Shown one piece after another: positions 53,312 through 61,789 of a stretch of DNA of 64,000 nt. The notes below the pieces were generated by a model. It did not search any database and was not told the origin of the DNA. It saw nothing but the letters and a program-made list of their open reading frames with translations. Positions within the stretch are counted from its first letter, which is position 1. Each line of letters starts with the position of its first letter. The DNA lies in NCBI GenBank assembly GCA_965247505.1, contig OZ252020.1:4278001-4342000 (forward strand), read 5' to 3'. The stretch is from CAIYRG01 sp965247505 (GTDB lineage Bacteria; Pseudomonadota; Alphaproteobacteria; Micropepsales; Micropepsaceae). Made by a program: the position numbers and the translations under genes.

Positions 53312-53597
53312 CTTCAGTCTTCGGTCGAAAAACGCCCGCAGAAGCCCCCGATCCGACTCACCCTCCAGGTTCCGCATTCGACCCACCCTCCGTCTGATCT
53401 AATCCACTGATTCTTATACAGGAATCAGACGGAAACCGCATCAGATGGATCGGTCACTTGGGGAATGCGGGGTTAAATAACGTTACCCACAGAAACGCTC
53501 TCAAGCGTCCTGTGGATTAAATCAGAACAGTTAGAACACTACAACGTCCTGATTAATAGTTGGTGCGGCCAGCCAACATTTTCACTCCTGAGCGGAA

Positions 53598-55883
53598 TCA
53601 TCCCACCCGACCGATTTCAATTTTGTGCTCTTCGGTGAAAGCTGTCAGCGCATCGCGAACGCCCGAAGTCGACGCGCAGAGCCCGTCCACAACGGGCCCA
53701 AGTGTTCGCGTATCAAGACTTCTGACAAGCATTTTTACCGGTCCTATGGAGGTGGCCTGCATCGAAAGCGAGGTTAAACCCAAGCCGATCAAGGCCATTG
53801 CCTCCAGGGGCTTTCCAGCCATTTCCCCACAAACTGAAATTTGGGGCAGGCGACCAGCCCTTTGGGCAACTGAAACGAGTTGGCGAACAAGATTGAGCAC
53901 AGCTGGGCTCAATGAATCATATCGCCTGGAAACTGCCGGATTGGCGCGGTCAGCCGCAAAAACAAACTGCAGCAGATCGTTCGATCCGACCGAGATGAAG
54001 TCTGCCAGCGAGATAATCTGATCTAGTTCGAACAACAAAGAAGGCACTTCGACCATCGAGCCGACGTCAACTTGCTCCGGTTTTGCAACGCCCTGCCTCG
54101 CCGCACGATCAAGCTCCCGATCGATCAACACGCGCGCTTTTTCAAACTCCGAGACTTCGGTAATCATTGGAAGAAGCAGGCGCAAACGCCGCCCTTCCGC
54201 AGCCGAGATGAGTGCACGAACCTGGTAGCGAAGTAGCGCCGGCCTATCGAGCGCGACGCGAATGGCCCGCCATCCTAAAGCAGGGTTTTCCTCACGCACC
54301 CGCCGTCCGTAGCTGGGAACCTTATCGCCACCGAGATCAAGCGTGCGGAAGACAACAGGTTTAGTGCCGGCCGCCTCAAAAACCTTGCGATAAAATGCGA
54401 TTTGGTCGCGCAGCGCCGGCATCGCTGCGCCGACCAAGAACTGCAGCTCCGTTCGAAACAGGCCGATCCCATCGGCACCGGATTCCTCCAAATGTGGTAG
54501 ATCAACGAGCAATCCTGCATTCATATTCAACCGGATGCGGACGCCATCGCGGGTTGTCGCTTCTTCCTCTCGAATGGCGGCGAATTGGACGACACGCTGC
54601 GCACGAAGCGCCTGTTTTGCTCGAAAAGCCGCAATCATGTCGGATGTCGGTCGAAGATGAACGTCACCGGTCTCGCCATCGACAATGACGGTATCGACTA
54701 GGCGCGCCGCATCCGCGATTCCCTCTAACCCACCAACGAAAGGTAAATCGAGCGAGCGGGCGACAATCGCAATATGCGAGTTTCGCGACGCCTCCTCAAC
54801 GACCAATCCAGCAATATTGCTGTAGCCATAATCCAACAATTCAGCAGGTCCCATGGAACGCGCGACGATGATCGAACCGGCCAAAGGCGATTGCGCCTCC
54901 CATGGGCTGCCGGCTCGTACGAGGTGGCGAACCAGCCGACGCGCCAAATCGTCAAAATCGTGCAATCTCTCGCGCAAATAAGGATCGTTGGTCCTGTTCA
55001 TGCGCGCACGGGTTTCGTCTTGAACGCGTTCGACTGCTGCTTCGGCGGTAAGGCCCGATCTCACCGCATCTCGCAAACGCTGTCGCCAACCCTGATCATT
55101 TGCAAACAGGCGATAGGCTTCAATGACATCGCGGGTCTCGCCCGCCAGATTAAGCTCACTCGACTCCAGCATCTCGTCCACCGAGGCACGCAGTTCAAGT
55201 AAAGCGAATTCCAGGCGCTGTAGCTCCGCGACGGGATCATCGGCGATCATGCGTTCAATTTTGACGCGTGGCTCATGCAAATAAATCGGACCGATCGCCA
55301 TTCCATCTGCGATCCCTTCGCCCTTGAAATGCAACGGGCGCGTGCTGGAGAGCGTAATGTCCTCTAGCTCGCCAAGATCATACAACCCTCCCTGCGCCAC
55401 GACCTCGGCCAAAACCATTGCCACTGTAAGGAGCGCTTCAACTTCCTCCTCGTCATAGTGGCGTGCCGTAAGGTTTTGGGCAGTCAGCACGCCGATCACC
55501 TGTTCGCCGCGAACAATCGGTACGCCCAAAAACGACTTGTAGGGATCTTCGCCAGTCTCAGGGCGATAGGAAAATTTCGGATGTGCTTGCGCGTCGGTAA
55601 GATTGAGCGGCGTGGCGTTTTCTATAATAAATCCGACAAGGCCTTCGCCACGATCAAGACGGGTATTGTGTACCGCAGTTGTAGAAAGCCCCTCGGTCGC
55701 AAAGAGTTCCAAAACGCCGCCCGTTCGCAGCAAATAGATGGAGCAGACTTCCGCAACCATGTTCGCGGCAATAACGGATACCAGTTTATTGAGGCGGTCT
55801 TGCGCGCTTGTCTGCTCCGCCATGATCTCGCGCAAGCGGCGGAGTAGAACCCGTGGGCCGCCAGCTGCGAGAGGTGGCGGCAT
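53598..55883 (-). CDS. ptsP: Phosphoenolpyruvate-protein phosphotransferase PtsP (EI-Ntr)
   Basis: 761 residues. An N-terminal GAF domain (about 30-175) is followed by the PTS EI N-terminal and PEP-utiliser domains. The active histidine is in EEASRNSHIAIVARSLDLPFVGG, and the PEP-binding TIM barrel has ADGIGLFRTELQFLVGAAMP, GSNDLLQFVFAADRANPAVSRRYDS and SVCGEMAG. It starts the nitrogen-related PTS phospho-relay (to NPr and EIIA-Ntr), sensing glutamine through the GAF domain. It lies 48 bases downstream of lysC on the same strand, the usual alphaproteobacterial pair. Confidence 0.96.
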   Translation of the reverse strand: MPPPLAAGGPRVLLRRLREIMAEQTSAQDRLNKLVSVIAANMVAEVCSIYLLRTGGVLELFATEGLSTTAVHNTRLDRGEGLVGFIIENATPLNLTDAQAHPKFSYRPETGEDPYKSFLGVPIVRGEQVIGVLTAQNLTARHYDEEEVEALLTVAMVLAEVVAQGGLYDLGELEDITLSSTRPLHFKGEGIADGMAIGPIYLHEPRVKIERMIADDPVAELQRLEFALLELRASVDEMLESSELNLAGETRDVIEAYRLFANDQGWRQRLRDAVRSGLTAEAAVERVQDETRARMNRTNDPYLRERLHDFDDLARRLVRHLVRAGSPWEAQSPLAGSIIVARSMGPAELLDYGYSNIAGLVVEEASRNSHIAIVARSLDLPFVGGLEGIADAARLVDTVIVDGETGDVHLRPTSDMIAAFRAKQALRAQRVVQFAAIREEEATTRDGVRIRLNMNAGLLVDLPHLEESGADGIGLFRTELQFLVGAAMPALRDQIAFYRKVFEAAGTKPVVFRTLDLGGDKVPSYGRRVREENPALGWRAIRVALDRPALLRYQVRALISAAEGRRLRLLLPMITEVSEFEKARVLIDRELDRAARQGVAKPEQVDVGSMVEVPSLLFELDQIISLADFISVGSNDLLQFVFAADRANPAVSRRYDSLSPAVLNLVRQLVSVAQRAGRLPQISVCGEMAGKPLEAMALIGLGLTSLSMQATSIGPVKMLVRSLDTRTLGPVVDGLCASTSGVRDALTAFTEEHKIEIGRVG

Positions 55884-55931
55884 CAGGTGATCTTTCGGAC
55901 CGTGCGCAACATAAACATGAGGAGCAAACTC

Positions 55932-57155
55932 TTATTTTGCGTCTAGATCATATACCGAATGAAGGGCCCTTACCGCTAGCTCGACATACTCTTCAGCGAT
56001 CAAAACACTCACCTTAATCTCCGATGTGGAGATAACCTGGATATTGATCCCCTTTTCGGACAGCGTTTTGAACATTGTTTGGGCAATTCCGACGTTGGTA
56101 CGCATGCCGATACCGATAATCGACACTTTCGCGACATTGGAGTCGTGCACAAGGTCTTTGTAACCAATGCTTGGCGCAGCTTCACGGATTGCGGAAAGGG
56201 CGCGGTCAAGCTCGGAGTGATCGACCGTAAATGTAAGATCCGTTTTCCGCCCGTCTTCCGACACGTTCTGGACGATCATATCCACGTTCACACCGGCATC
56301 GGCGAGCGGCCCAAATATGGCCGCCGCCACGCCTGGCTGATCGGGAACCCGCAATAGGGTAATCTTTGCCTCGTCGCGCGAATACGCGATTCCGGTGACC
56401 GGGTTCTGTTCCACGATATCGTCCTCGTCGCATAGAAGCGTGCCGCCGGGATCCTCGTCAAAGGCCGACAATACCCGAAGCGGGACGCGGTGATGCATCG
56501 CCAGTTCCACCGAGCGAGTCTGAAGGACGTTCGCGCCCAGCGATGCCAATTCCAACATTTCCTCATAGGACACACGCTCTAAACGCTGCGCCTTAGAAAC
56601 CACCCGAGGGTCAGTGGTGTAGACGCCGTCTACATCGGTGTAAATATCGCAGCGCTCCGCATTCAGTGCCGCAGCGAGCGCAACAGCACTGGTGTCCGAT
56701 CCGCCTCGACCTAGCGTGGTAACACGGTTGTTCTCCGCCACGCCCTGAAATCCAGCCAACACGGCTACTTGGTCTTGCTCAAGTCGCTCGTTCAGCAAAT
56801 CCGTTTCTATATGCATTATCTTGGCCGATCCGTGGACATTGGTGGTGCGGATCGGCACCTGCCAGCCAAGCCATGAGCGCGCTGTAACCCCAATCGCTCC
56901 AAGAGCAACCGCAGTAAGCCCTGCCGTGACCTGTTCGCCCGACGCGACTACCACGTCATATTCGCGCGCGTCATGAACCGGACTTAGCTCGCGGGTCCAG
57001 TCCACCAGCTTATTGGTCTCCCCGAACATAGCCGAAACAACGACCGCAACCTGATGGCCTTGGTCCACTTCCGCCTTCACGATCTTTACGACATGGCGTA
57101 TGCGGTCTAGGTTGGCAACCGACGTACCGCCGAATTTCATTACGATCTTAGCCAT
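55932..57155 (-). CDS. lysC: Aspartate kinase
   Basis: 407 residues from ATG 57155 (a longer frame reaches 57191). KFGGTSVANLDRIRHVV at the N-terminus, GRGGSDTSAVALAAALNA and CDIYTDVDGVYTTDPR in the kinase domain, and two ACT domains at the C-terminus (VSEDGRKTDLTFTVDHSEL, MRTNVGIAQTMFKTLSEKGINIQVISTSEIKVSVLI). It makes aspartyl phosphate for lysine, threonine and methionine synthesis; ACT domains give feedback control. It is divergent from ubiG. Confidence 0.97.
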   Translation of the reverse strand: MAKIVMKFGGTSVANLDRIRHVVKIVKAEVDQGHQVAVVVSAMFGETNKLVDWTRELSPVHDAREYDVVVASGEQVTAGLTAVALGAIGVTARSWLGWQVPIRTTNVHGSAKIMHIETDLLNERLEQDQVAVLAGFQGVAENNRVTTLGRGGSDTSAVALAAALNAERCDIYTDVDGVYTTDPRVVSKAQRLERVSYEEMLELASLGANVLQTRSVELAMHHRVPLRVLSAFDEDPGGTLLCDEDDIVEQNPVTGIAYSRDEAKITLLRVPDQPGVAAAIFGPLADAGVNVDMIVQNVSEDGRKTDLTFTVDHSELDRALSAIREAAPSIGYKDLVHDSNVAKVSIIGIGMRTNVGIAQTMFKTLSEKGINIQVISTSEIKVSVLIAEEYVELAVRALHSVYDLDAK

Positions 57156-57233
57156 TTTCGGGGTCTGGCGCGGGCAAGTTTTGCAGGCCATACATAGACG
57201 CCGGGCTTCGAAGGCTCAACAGACATTCGCGAG

Positions 57234-58004
57234 ATGAGCGATACAACGATGCGATCTGCCTCCTCAAACACGCATTCGCCCTCGGTCGATGAGGCCGAAA
57301 TAGCAAAGTTCAGCGCCCTTGCTAGCGAATGGTGGGACCCAAACGGTAAATTCAAACCCCTTCACCTATTTAACCCAGTGCGGCTCTCCTTCATCCGCGG
57401 CACTGCAATAGAGCACTTTGGTTGCGACGGTGCCGCTTTACGGCCCTTCCAGGGCAAAACGCTGTTGGACGTTGGCTGCGGCGGGGGCCTTTTGTCCGAG
57501 CCCATGGCGCGGCAGGGATTCGACGTCTTGGGGATCGATGCGTCCGAGAAGAACATTGCTATCGCCTCAACCCACGCAAAGGATTTGGGCTTGCCCCTCA
57601 CCTATCACGCTACCAGTGCCGAGGCACTCGCCCTCGAAGGTTCAAAATTCGACCTCATACTCAACATGGAGGTTGTCGAGCATGTTGCAGACCTTCCTGC
57701 TTTTTTTGCGGCTTGCGGAAAGCTCCTTGCGCCGGGCGGGATGATGATCGTCGCCACGCTCAACCGAACATTGAAGAGTCTCGCGCTCGCCAAGATCGGG
57801 GCCGAATATGTTCTACGCTGGTTGCCGCCGGGCACGCATGATTGGAATCGTTTTGTTCGCCCCGACGAGCTTATCGCCCATCTTGGAGCCGCGGGCCTTA
57901 GCGTGAGTCATTTACAAGGGGTTGCATTCGATCCGATGCGCTGGGAGTGGCGACTTTCTTCCGATACCGACGTCAATTACCTAGCGGTCGCCGGACATAA
58001 TTAG
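57234..58004 (+). CDS. ubiG: Ubiquinone biosynthesis O-methyltransferase UbiG
   Basis: 256 residues. The family start SEWWDPNGKFKPLHLFNPVRLSFI is clear. The SAM motif is LLDVGCGGGLLSEPMARQG, followed by VEHVADLPAFFAACGKLLAPGG and SLALAKIGAEYVLRWLPPGTHDW. It methylates both hydroxyls of ubiquinone precursors. The gene is divergent from lysC with 78 bases between. Confidence 0.97.
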   Translation: MSDTTMRSASSNTHSPSVDEAEIAKFSALASEWWDPNGKFKPLHLFNPVRLSFIRGTAIEHFGCDGAALRPFQGKTLLDVGCGGGLLSEPMARQGFDVLGIDASEKNIAIASTHAKDLGLPLTYHATSAEALALEGSKFDLILNMEVVEHVADLPAFFAACGKLLAPGGMMIVATLNRTLKSLALAKIGAEYVLRWLPPGTHDWNRFVRPDELIAHLGAAGLSVSHLQGVAFDPMRWEWRLSSDTDVNYLAVAGHN

Positions 58005-58051
58005 CCGAAGGAACTCGCCATGTTATTCGCGGATACTCGGCCGCGCACTGC

Positions 58052-58465
58052 TTAGTTCATCTCCTCCGGTTCAATTGGGAGGGGAGCGATTTCAATCCCC
58101 TCATCGATCAACTCCTTAGCTTCGGAGGTGGTTGACTCGCCGTAAATATGTCGCTCATCCACTTCGCCATAGTGAATCTTTCGTGCTTCATCGGCGAAAC
58201 GAGGACCGACATATTCCGCGTTCTCGCGAATGTAACTGCGCAATCCAGCCGCGTATTGACGAACGGTTTCGGCATCGGTTTTCGCGAGAACGCTCGCATT
58301 CGTTTTCACGACTGACGGCGCCATAATCGCCTTTCGGATTTTCAAATCGCCGCACAGCGGACAAACCAACGCGCCTTCGTTTTCCTGCGTGTCAAAGGAA
58401 GCACTGTCCTTAAACCAACCTTCAAACTCATGGCCGCGCGAACATGAAAGATTATAGGCAATCAA
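58052..58465 (-). CDS. DUF1178 family protein
   Basis: 137 residues. The N-terminal zinc-ribbon-like part is IAYNLSCSRGHEFEGWFKDS...LVCPLCGDLKIRKAIMAPSV, with the CxxGHEFEGWF and CPLCG cysteine pairs that define DUF1178. The middle has VGPRFADEARKIHYGEVDERHIYGE. The function is unknown, though the zinc ribbon suggests a nucleic-acid or metal role. It is the last gene of the comF-grxC-nitrilase unit. Confidence 0.9.
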   Translation of the reverse strand: MIAYNLSCSRGHEFEGWFKDSASFDTQENEGALVCPLCGDLKIRKAIMAPSVVKTNASVLAKTDAETVRQYAAGLRSYIRENAEYVGPRFADEARKIHYGEVDERHIYGESTTSEAKELIDEGIEIAPLPIEPEEMN

Positions 58466-58528
58466 TTGGGGACCTCTGTGGTCATCAAACCTTGGTATTT
58501 CACTAAATGAAGCTTGGCATTACGTTAA

Positions 58529-59368
58529 TCAAGCCCGAACAACAGGGTGCGCGTATTTACGATCATGCTGTAGCGAGGGTAAACGCGTTCGAACTGCACC
58601 AATTTCCTCAAGATTTAACTCTGCCGTGATAACGCCTGGTTCCATTCCGCTCTCGGCTAAAACCTCTCCCCATGGACTGACAATCAAACTATGACCATAT
58701 GTCTTGCGACCGTTTGCATGCGCTCCCCCTTGGGCAGGCGCCATTACAAAGCAACCGTTCTCAATCGCGCGACTGAGCAACAATGTGTTCCAGTGCGCCC
58801 GTCCGGTGGTTTGCGTAAAGGCCGATGGGACAGTGAGGATATCTGCGCCTGCCCTAGCAAGATCGCGATAGAGGTGCGGAAACCGCAAATCATAGCAAAC
58901 GCTCATCCCAACTTTGCCCCAGGAGAGGGCGCCAATAACCGCCTTGTCGCCAGCTTCAACCGTGTTCGATTCCCGGTAGGATTCGCCGGACGGTAGTTGC
59001 ACATCGAACAAATGAATTTTGTCGTACCGCGCGACTATATTTCCCTGAGGTCCGATCAAATAGGAACGATTCGCGGTTTTGGTTTCCGATGTCCTGATCG
59101 CAAGCGACCCGATAAGCAGAACAATATTTAGCTCGGCGGCAAGTGCACGAAATACGGGAAGCGCGGGATCATCTTTCTCCTGAAAAGTCTTTTCAATTTT
59201 GGCTCCACCATCGGGCGCCATCAAACAAGTATTTTCCGGTGTTGCGACAAACTGGGACCCACGCTCTGCCGCCTCGCGAATAAAACCAGAGGCGATATTA
59301 GCGTTCTCTGTTACATCGTCGCCCGAACAAAGCTGAATGCATGCAGCTTTAATTTTGCGTTCGTTCAT
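58529..59368 (-). CDS. Carbon-nitrogen hydrolase (Nit1/omega-amidase-like)
   Basis: 279 residues of the nitrilase superfamily. The catalytic triad is Glu in ATPENTCLMAPDGG, Lys in YDKIHLFDV and Cys in VGMSVCYDLRFPHLYRDLA. It resembles Nit1/Nit2-type amidases, which hydrolyse deaminated glutathione or 2-oxo-omega-amides. It starts seven bases after the grxC stop. A glutathione-repair role beside glutaredoxin is plausible but inferred. Confidence 0.9.
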   Translation of the reverse strand: MNERKIKAACIQLCSGDDVTENANIASGFIREAAERGSQFVATPENTCLMAPDGGAKIEKTFQEKDDPALPVFRALAAELNIVLLIGSLAIRTSETKTANRSYLIGPQGNIVARYDKIHLFDVQLPSGESYRESNTVEAGDKAVIGALSWGKVGMSVCYDLRFPHLYRDLARAGADILTVPSAFTQTTGRAHWNTLLLSRAIENGCFVMAPAQGGAHANGRKTYGHSLIVSPWGEVLAESGMEPGVITAELNLEEIGAVRTRLPSLQHDRKYAHPVVRA

Positions 59369-59375
59369 TTGCCGC

Positions 59376-59636
59376 TCACGCTAGGCTCAGCAACGGATCG
59401 AGCTTACCCGAGCGCTCAAGCTCGTAGAGATCATCGTAGCCTCCAATATGCGTGTCACCAACGAAGATTTGTGGAACCGTCATCCTACCGCCGGATTTTT
59501 CCATCATGGCGAGGCGTGTCTCGGCATCATAGGAAACGTCCACCTCCTCAAAAGAAATCCCCTTGGCTTCTAGGAGCCTTTTGGCACGCACGCAGTAACC
59601 GCAGGCAATCGTGGTGTAGATAATGGTCTTAGGCAT
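59376..59636 (-). CDS. grxC: Glutaredoxin 3
   Basis: 86 residues from ATG 59636; another ATG at 59669 overlaps the comF stop as ATGA and would add 11 residues. The active site CGYC follows IIYTTIA, then SFEEVDVSYD, the cis-proline TVPQIFVGD and GGYDDLYELERSGKLDPLL. It reduces protein disulfides with glutathione. Second gene of the comF unit. Confidence 0.95.
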   Translation of the reverse strand: MPKTIIYTTIACGYCVRAKRLLEAKGISFEEVDVSYDAETRLAMMEKSGGRMTVPQIFVGDTHIGGYDDLYELERSGKLDPLLSLA

Positions 59637-59665
59637 CGGGCTAGTTATTTCGAATATGCCCCCTT

Positions 59666-60469
59666 TCATATAGCGCCAGAGCTGGCCCGTACAACGCGCG
59701 CCAACGTTAGCACGCCGATTCGTGATGCTCCGGCACCTCTGAGAGCGCGGGCGCAGGCGTTGAGTGTCGCGCCCGTTGTGTAAACGTCATCCAATAAAAG
59801 CACATTTTTACTAGAAACTTTGGCACGCTCCCGTTTTGAGACCCGAAACGCTGAGGCAACATTTCGCTGCCGAGCTTTCGCGCTGGGCATCGAACCTTGG
59901 CTGGGCGTAGCGCGGACTCTTTCTAGAAGCAGCGGAGCGTAGATTTTATCAAAGCGGCGCGCGATTCCTTGCGCAAGAATGGCAGACTGGTTGAAACGGC
60001 GCCGCCAAAGCCGTGAGGCATGCAATGGAACCGGCACGATAAAATCTGCCTCTTGGGCGAGCATTGGCCCCACCCGCTCGAGCCAATTGACGAAGGCCGG
60101 AGCGCGCTCCAAACGATCTCCATGCTTAAATCCAAGAATTAGACGCTTGGAAGCCTCGTCATAGTGAAATATGGACCGAGCGCGATCAAAACTGGTTGGA
60201 GCGGCGTAGCAGCCCGCACAAACCGCATTTTCGCCTGGGTCAATCTCGAAGGGCAGACCACAGCTTGCGCACACAGCGCCTTCTACAAATGAAACTTCCC
60301 GCCAACATTCGCTACAGAGCGAATAGGGCTCTCCGATTTGTGACCCGCAGGAGATACAAAGAGGCGGAAACAAAAAGTCGAGCCCAGTTCGGCACCAGCT
60401 TGACGCCCAAGCCTCGGTCGTTCCCGCCGTGGATTTTAATGCCTGCAGCCATTTCCTCAATTCGCCCAT
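59666..60469 (-). CDS. ComF family phosphoribosyltransferase-like protein
   Basis: 267 residues. The N-terminal double zinc ribbon is visible (PPLCISCGSQIGEPYSLCSECW and CASCGLPFEID...CAGC), followed by a type I PRTase domain with the PRPP loop NVLLLDDVYTTGATLNACARALRGAG. Such proteins are linked to natural-competence machinery (ComFC) in some bacteria, but their enzymatic role is not established. First gene of the comF-grxC-nitrilase-DUF1178 unit, divergent from the methyltransferase gene. Confidence 0.92.
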   Translation of the reverse strand: MGELRKWLQALKSTAGTTEAWASSWCRTGLDFLFPPLCISCGSQIGEPYSLCSECWREVSFVEGAVCASCGLPFEIDPGENAVCAGCYAAPTSFDRARSIFHYDEASKRLILGFKHGDRLERAPAFVNWLERVGPMLAQEADFIVPVPLHASRLWRRRFNQSAILAQGIARRFDKIYAPLLLERVRATPSQGSMPSAKARQRNVASAFRVSKRERAKVSSKNVLLLDDVYTTGATLNACARALRGAGASRIGVLTLARVVRASSGAI

Positions 60470-60525
60470 TGCCCTAACTGTAGGGTTCAGATGAGCTCAA
60501 ATATTGCCCAAGCTATGGCGAGTTT

Positions 60526-61413
60526 ATGACAGGCGCACCACCCAATATCTATGATCGCGGAACCTACCGTGCGCGACGCATGCGTGCCGCGAAAAACGAT
60601 AGTGAAACCGTCCTGTCGGATTTGGCCATTTCGGCCCTTGCCGAGCGTATTTTAGTTGTAAATCGCCGTTTTGAAAGCGCCCTTAATCTTGGTTCGAGAG
60701 GCAGCGGTTTTGAAGACCTGTTAGGGCTGGCGCAACATTGGACGCACGCCGCGCCGACTAGGTTTGCAGGGAAAACAGGCACACTCCTCGTGGCCGACGA
60801 GGAAGCCTTGCCCTTTGCCGAACAAAGCTTTGATTTGATTGTCAGCGTGCTTTCTCTGCACGCGGTTAACGACCTGCCAGGCGCCCTGCTGCAAATCCGT
60901 CGTGCCTTAAAACCTGACGGGCTATTTCTGGCTGCGATGTTCGGGCGCGGCACTCTAAGAGAGTTGCGCGCCTCGTTTGCCAACGCGGAAACGAAGATCC
61001 GTGGCGGCTTGTCGCCGAGGGTTTCACCCTTCGCCGACATACGAGGCCTGGGCAGCCTATTGCAGCGAGCCGGATTTTCGCTTCCGGTGACCGATGTCGA
61101 ACGAACAATCATGCGCTATCGCAATATCACGAAACTATTTTCGGACTTGCGTGCAATTGGCGAGACCAACGCACTTTCGGGACGAGCGAAGACGCCCCTA
61201 ACTCGAAAATTGCTTGGATCCGTGGTTGCCGAGTATGCCGAGCTTTATGCAGATGACGATGAGCGTTTGCCGGCAACCTTTGAAATCATATTTCTTACAG
61301 GCTGGGCCCCCCATGAGAGCCAGCAACAGCCACTCAAGCCCGGAAGCGCTCAAATGCGTTTGGCTGATGTGCTTGGGACCAAGGAACACCCAACCGGCGA
61401 AAAGCCAGGGTAA
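60526..61413 (+). CDS. SAM-dependent methyltransferase (BioC/NDUFAF5-like)
   Basis: 295 residues. The N-terminus RARRMRAAKNDSETVLSDLAISALAERI is typical of the alphaproteobacterial group related to mitochondrial NDUFAF5 and to BioC. Methyltransferase_11 features follow: ALNLGSRGSG, LVADEEALPFAEQSFDLIVSVLSLHAVNDLPGALLQIRRALKPDGLFLAAMFG. NDUFAF5 hydroxylates a complex I arginine, so the true reaction may not be methylation. Divergent from comF and convergent with the broken mutT. Confidence 0.87.
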   Translation: MTGAPPNIYDRGTYRARRMRAAKNDSETVLSDLAISALAERILVVNRRFESALNLGSRGSGFEDLLGLAQHWTHAAPTRFAGKTGTLLVADEEALPFAEQSFDLIVSVLSLHAVNDLPGALLQIRRALKPDGLFLAAMFGRGTLRELRASFANAETKIRGGLSPRVSPFADIRGLGSLLQRAGFSLPVTDVERTIMRYRNITKLFSDLRAIGETNALSGRAKTPLTRKLLGSVVAEYAELYADDDERLPATFEIIFLTGWAPHESQQQPLKPGSAQMRLADVLGTKEHPTGEKPG

Positions 61414-61789
61414 TCGAGAGAAGCCCCTTGCGTCAGCCTGTTAGAGAAAATCGCGCAAATGCGGGATAAGCGGGATGTCCGCAGCCGGCATTGGATAGGG
61501 ATTGTCTCCCTTTTCGAAATTCTTTGGCTCCAAATCTTTTGACTTTACCCACGCGGTCTTCTGGTCTTCCTGAGGCGTCACAGTTCCGTCCCAACGCCGG
61601 CAAAGGAAAAGCGGCATGAGTAGATGAAAATCTTCATAAGCATGGGAGGCAAACATAAATGGCGAAAGGCAGGCCTCGTCGATGGTTACGCCCAGTTCTT
61701 CGCGCATCTCACGAATGACTGTCTGCTCGGGACTTTCCCCCGCCTCAACTTTGCCTCTGGGAAATTCCCACAGTCCGGCCATGGTCTTC

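Larger units (their letters stand above)
50918..53376 (-). pseudogene. IS1380-family transposase B, multiply broken
   Basis: From an ATG at 53376 the N-terminus (MRNLEGESDRGLLRAFFDRRLK) is cut by the IS1595 insertion. The frame continues with FEFHGSRITSDAGLLAYRELDEALG and ILVLDMDSSV-like catalytic sequence (IVLDMDSSVSPTYGDQEG). At about 51410 and again near 51335 small indels shift the frame, and an in-frame TAG replaces His in AEQ-IKEGK (around 51232). The 3' part resumes to 50918. It is clearly older than the interrupted but otherwise intact copy A. Confidence 0.9.
50720..53472 (-). mobile_element. IS1380-family insertion sequence B, decayed and interrupted by IS1595
   Basis: Left end CCGACATTCCCCAGATG and right end (reversed) CCCCGCATTCCCCAAG. 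The TTAA duplication is at 50716-50719 and 53473-53476. Without the IS1595 and its 8-base duplication it is 1641 bp, two bases from copy A. Its transposase is a pseudogene. It sits between the RodZ-like gene and ptsP. Confidence 0.9.
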
